The notes beneath the pieces were generated by a model. It was not told the origin of the DNA. It made no database searches and saw only the letters and a program-made list of their open reading frames with translations. This document shows, one piece after another, positions 6,547 through 7,133 of a stretch of DNA of 7,133 nt. The stretch covers positions 1-7,133 of the forward strand of contig CAMAUH010000222.1 in assembly GCA_945861365.1 (NCBI GenBank). Direction: 5' to 3'. Position 1 is the stretch's first letter, and each line of letters starts with the position of its first letter. The position numbers and the translations under genes are program-made. The stretch is from Candidatus Kuenenia stuttgartensis (GTDB lineage Bacteria; Planctomycetota; UBA1135; UBA2386).

Positions 6547-7133
6547 GCGCTGGCTCCTGCCATCGACCCCGAGGCCGGTGCGCATTGCGCCGCGACCGGA
6601 GTCGCCCGACGCAGTGGCAGTTCCAGGCAGAACGTCGCGCCGCACCCGGGCCCGTCGCTCTCGGCCCACAGGCGCCCGCCCATCTCGGTCGCCGCATTGG
6701 CACTGTGGTGCAAGCCGAAGCCGTGCCCGTCGCGCTTGGTCGTGAAGCCGTGGCCGAAGATCCGCGCCAGGTTCTCCGGTGCGATGCCGACGCCGCTGTC
6801 GACCACCCGCAAGCACACCCGGTCGCCGCCCACCGGATCGATGGTGATGCGCAGGCTGCCGCCGCCCTGGCCGCGGTCGCGCACCGCGCGCTTGCCGTTC
6901 GCCACCAGGTTCATCAGGATCTGCATCACGCGCGAACGGTCGAGATCGAGCGGTTCGTCGTGATGGCACTCGACCACGCAGCGGACGACGCCTCGTGCAG
7001 CCGCAACACGTCGTCGACGATGGCCGAAAGGCGGGTCGGCTCGGTGACGCCGGCGACCCGCGCGTAACTCTGCTGGCGGCCGACGATCGTCTTCATGTGG
7101 TCGATGCACTGGGCGAGATCGCGGGCCTCGCCG
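6543..7133 (-). CDS. Sensor histidine kinase, C-terminal part (5' end outside window, apparent frameshift)
   Basis: The segment from about 6985 down to the stop at 6543 encodes a complete kinase ATPase domain. It shows the N box ILMNLVANGKRAV (about 6880-6920), G1 DSGVGI (about 6783-6800), an F-box-like GHGFTTK (about 6736-6756), G2 GHGFGLH (about 6707-6728) and the closing strand GATFCLELPL. The GHGFTTK/GHGFGLH variant is typical of a kinase group that I recall being followed by hybrid kinases like the next gene. Upstream of about 6990 the same frame turns into Arg/His-rich nonsense, while another frame carries the expected end of the dimerisation domain (see the 6926-7132 entry). The gene therefore seems to carry an indel, real or from sequencing. 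The H box and any sensor domain lie beyond the window. The stop overlaps the hybrid kinase start as ATGA. If truly frameshifted, the product would lack its ATPase domain. Confidence 0.75.
   Translation of the reverse strand, partial: RRGPRSRPVHRPHEDDRRPPAELRAGRRRHRADPPFGHRRRRVAAARGVVRCVVECHHDEPLDLDRSRVMQILMNLVANGKRAVRDRGQGGGSLRITIDPVGGDRVCLRVVDSGVGIAPENLARIFGHGFTTKRDGHGFGLHHSANAATEMGGRLWAESDGPGCGATFCLELPLRRATPVAAQCAPASGSMAGASA
6547..6558 (-). promoter_or_regulatory. Ribosome binding site for the hybrid kinase
   Basis: AGGAG at 6558-6554 on the minus strand lies 7 nt before the ATG at 6546, inside the last codons of the upstream kinase. It fixes the start at MSKPREEPLN and shows that the open frame upstream of this ATG is not part of the protein. 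Confidence 0.75.
6926..7132 (-). pseudogene. Upstream (5') piece of the frameshifted sensor kinase
   Basis: Reading from base 7132 gives a frame beginning GEARDLAQCIDHMKTIVGRQ and continuing through SYARVAGVTEPTRL to DDVLRLHEA. This resembles the second dimerisation helix and linker that normally precede the ATPase domain in this kinase group. After HEA (about 6993) the frame becomes meaningless (SSAAWSSAITTNRS) and stops with TGA at 6928-6926, inside the N-box region of the other frame. In the neighbouring frame sensible sequence starts at about the same place (RGVVRCVVECHHDEP...). The match of the two pieces end to end is the reason for calling a frameshift. It is not certain whether the organism or the assembly is at fault. 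Confidence 0.6.

Noticed and set aside
3518..6963. Long plus-strand open frames opposite the ATP-grasp and hybrid kinase genes
   Set aside because: They show low-complexity Val/Ala/Arg/His composition and no motifs, and they mirror well-conserved minus-strand genes.

Overview
This window is very GC-rich, with many GCG, CGC, GGC and CTG codons and TGA stops. All recognisable genes lie on the minus strand, packed almost without gaps, and the long open frames on the plus strand are GC-driven shadows. The protein families suggest an environmental Gram-negative-type bacterium with a periplasm, with relatives in Planctomycetota or Myxococcota/Deltaproteobacteria. These families are a five-heme secreted c-type cytochrome with a GHKFPTG motif, a membrane-anchored SGNH hydrolase, and a hybrid kinase opening with a DDNEAIHxDFRK receiver. 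The phylum is inferred from family resemblance only.

Read in the direction of transcription (high to low coordinates), the window opens with a signalling pair. The C-terminal part of a sensor histidine kinase (entering from beyond 7133, stop at 6543) appears to carry a frameshift near 6985-7000. It overlaps by 4 nt (ATGA) with a receiver-HisKA-HATPase-receiver hybrid kinase (6546 to 4759). Both proteins end or begin without transmembrane segments in the visible parts. They look like one phosphorelay module whose output is not in the window.

After a 74-nt spacer comes a four-gene cluster. It consists of an ATP-grasp ligase (4684 to 3440), an esterase-family alpha/beta hydrolase (3443 to 2691, GTG start overlapping the ligase stop), a secreted five-heme cytochrome c (2685 to 1048, 5 nt after the hydrolase stop) and an SGNH/GDSL-type hydrolase with an N-terminal membrane anchor (1051 to beyond 1, GTG start overlapping the cytochrome stop). 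The first two products are predicted cytoplasmic: one forms an ATP-driven bond between a carboxylate and a nucleophile, and the other could cleave an ester or amide bond. The last two are predicted to act outside the cytoplasmic membrane. The overlaps and spacing argue for co-transcription, but the substrate is unknown and the link between the ligase/hydrolase pair and the cytochrome is not obvious.

I see no tRNA, rRNA, CRISPR array, insertion sequence or convincing intrinsic terminator. The most interesting points are the ligase/hydrolase/cytochrome/SGNH cluster as a possible uncharacterised pathway, and the broken reading frame in the upstream kinase.
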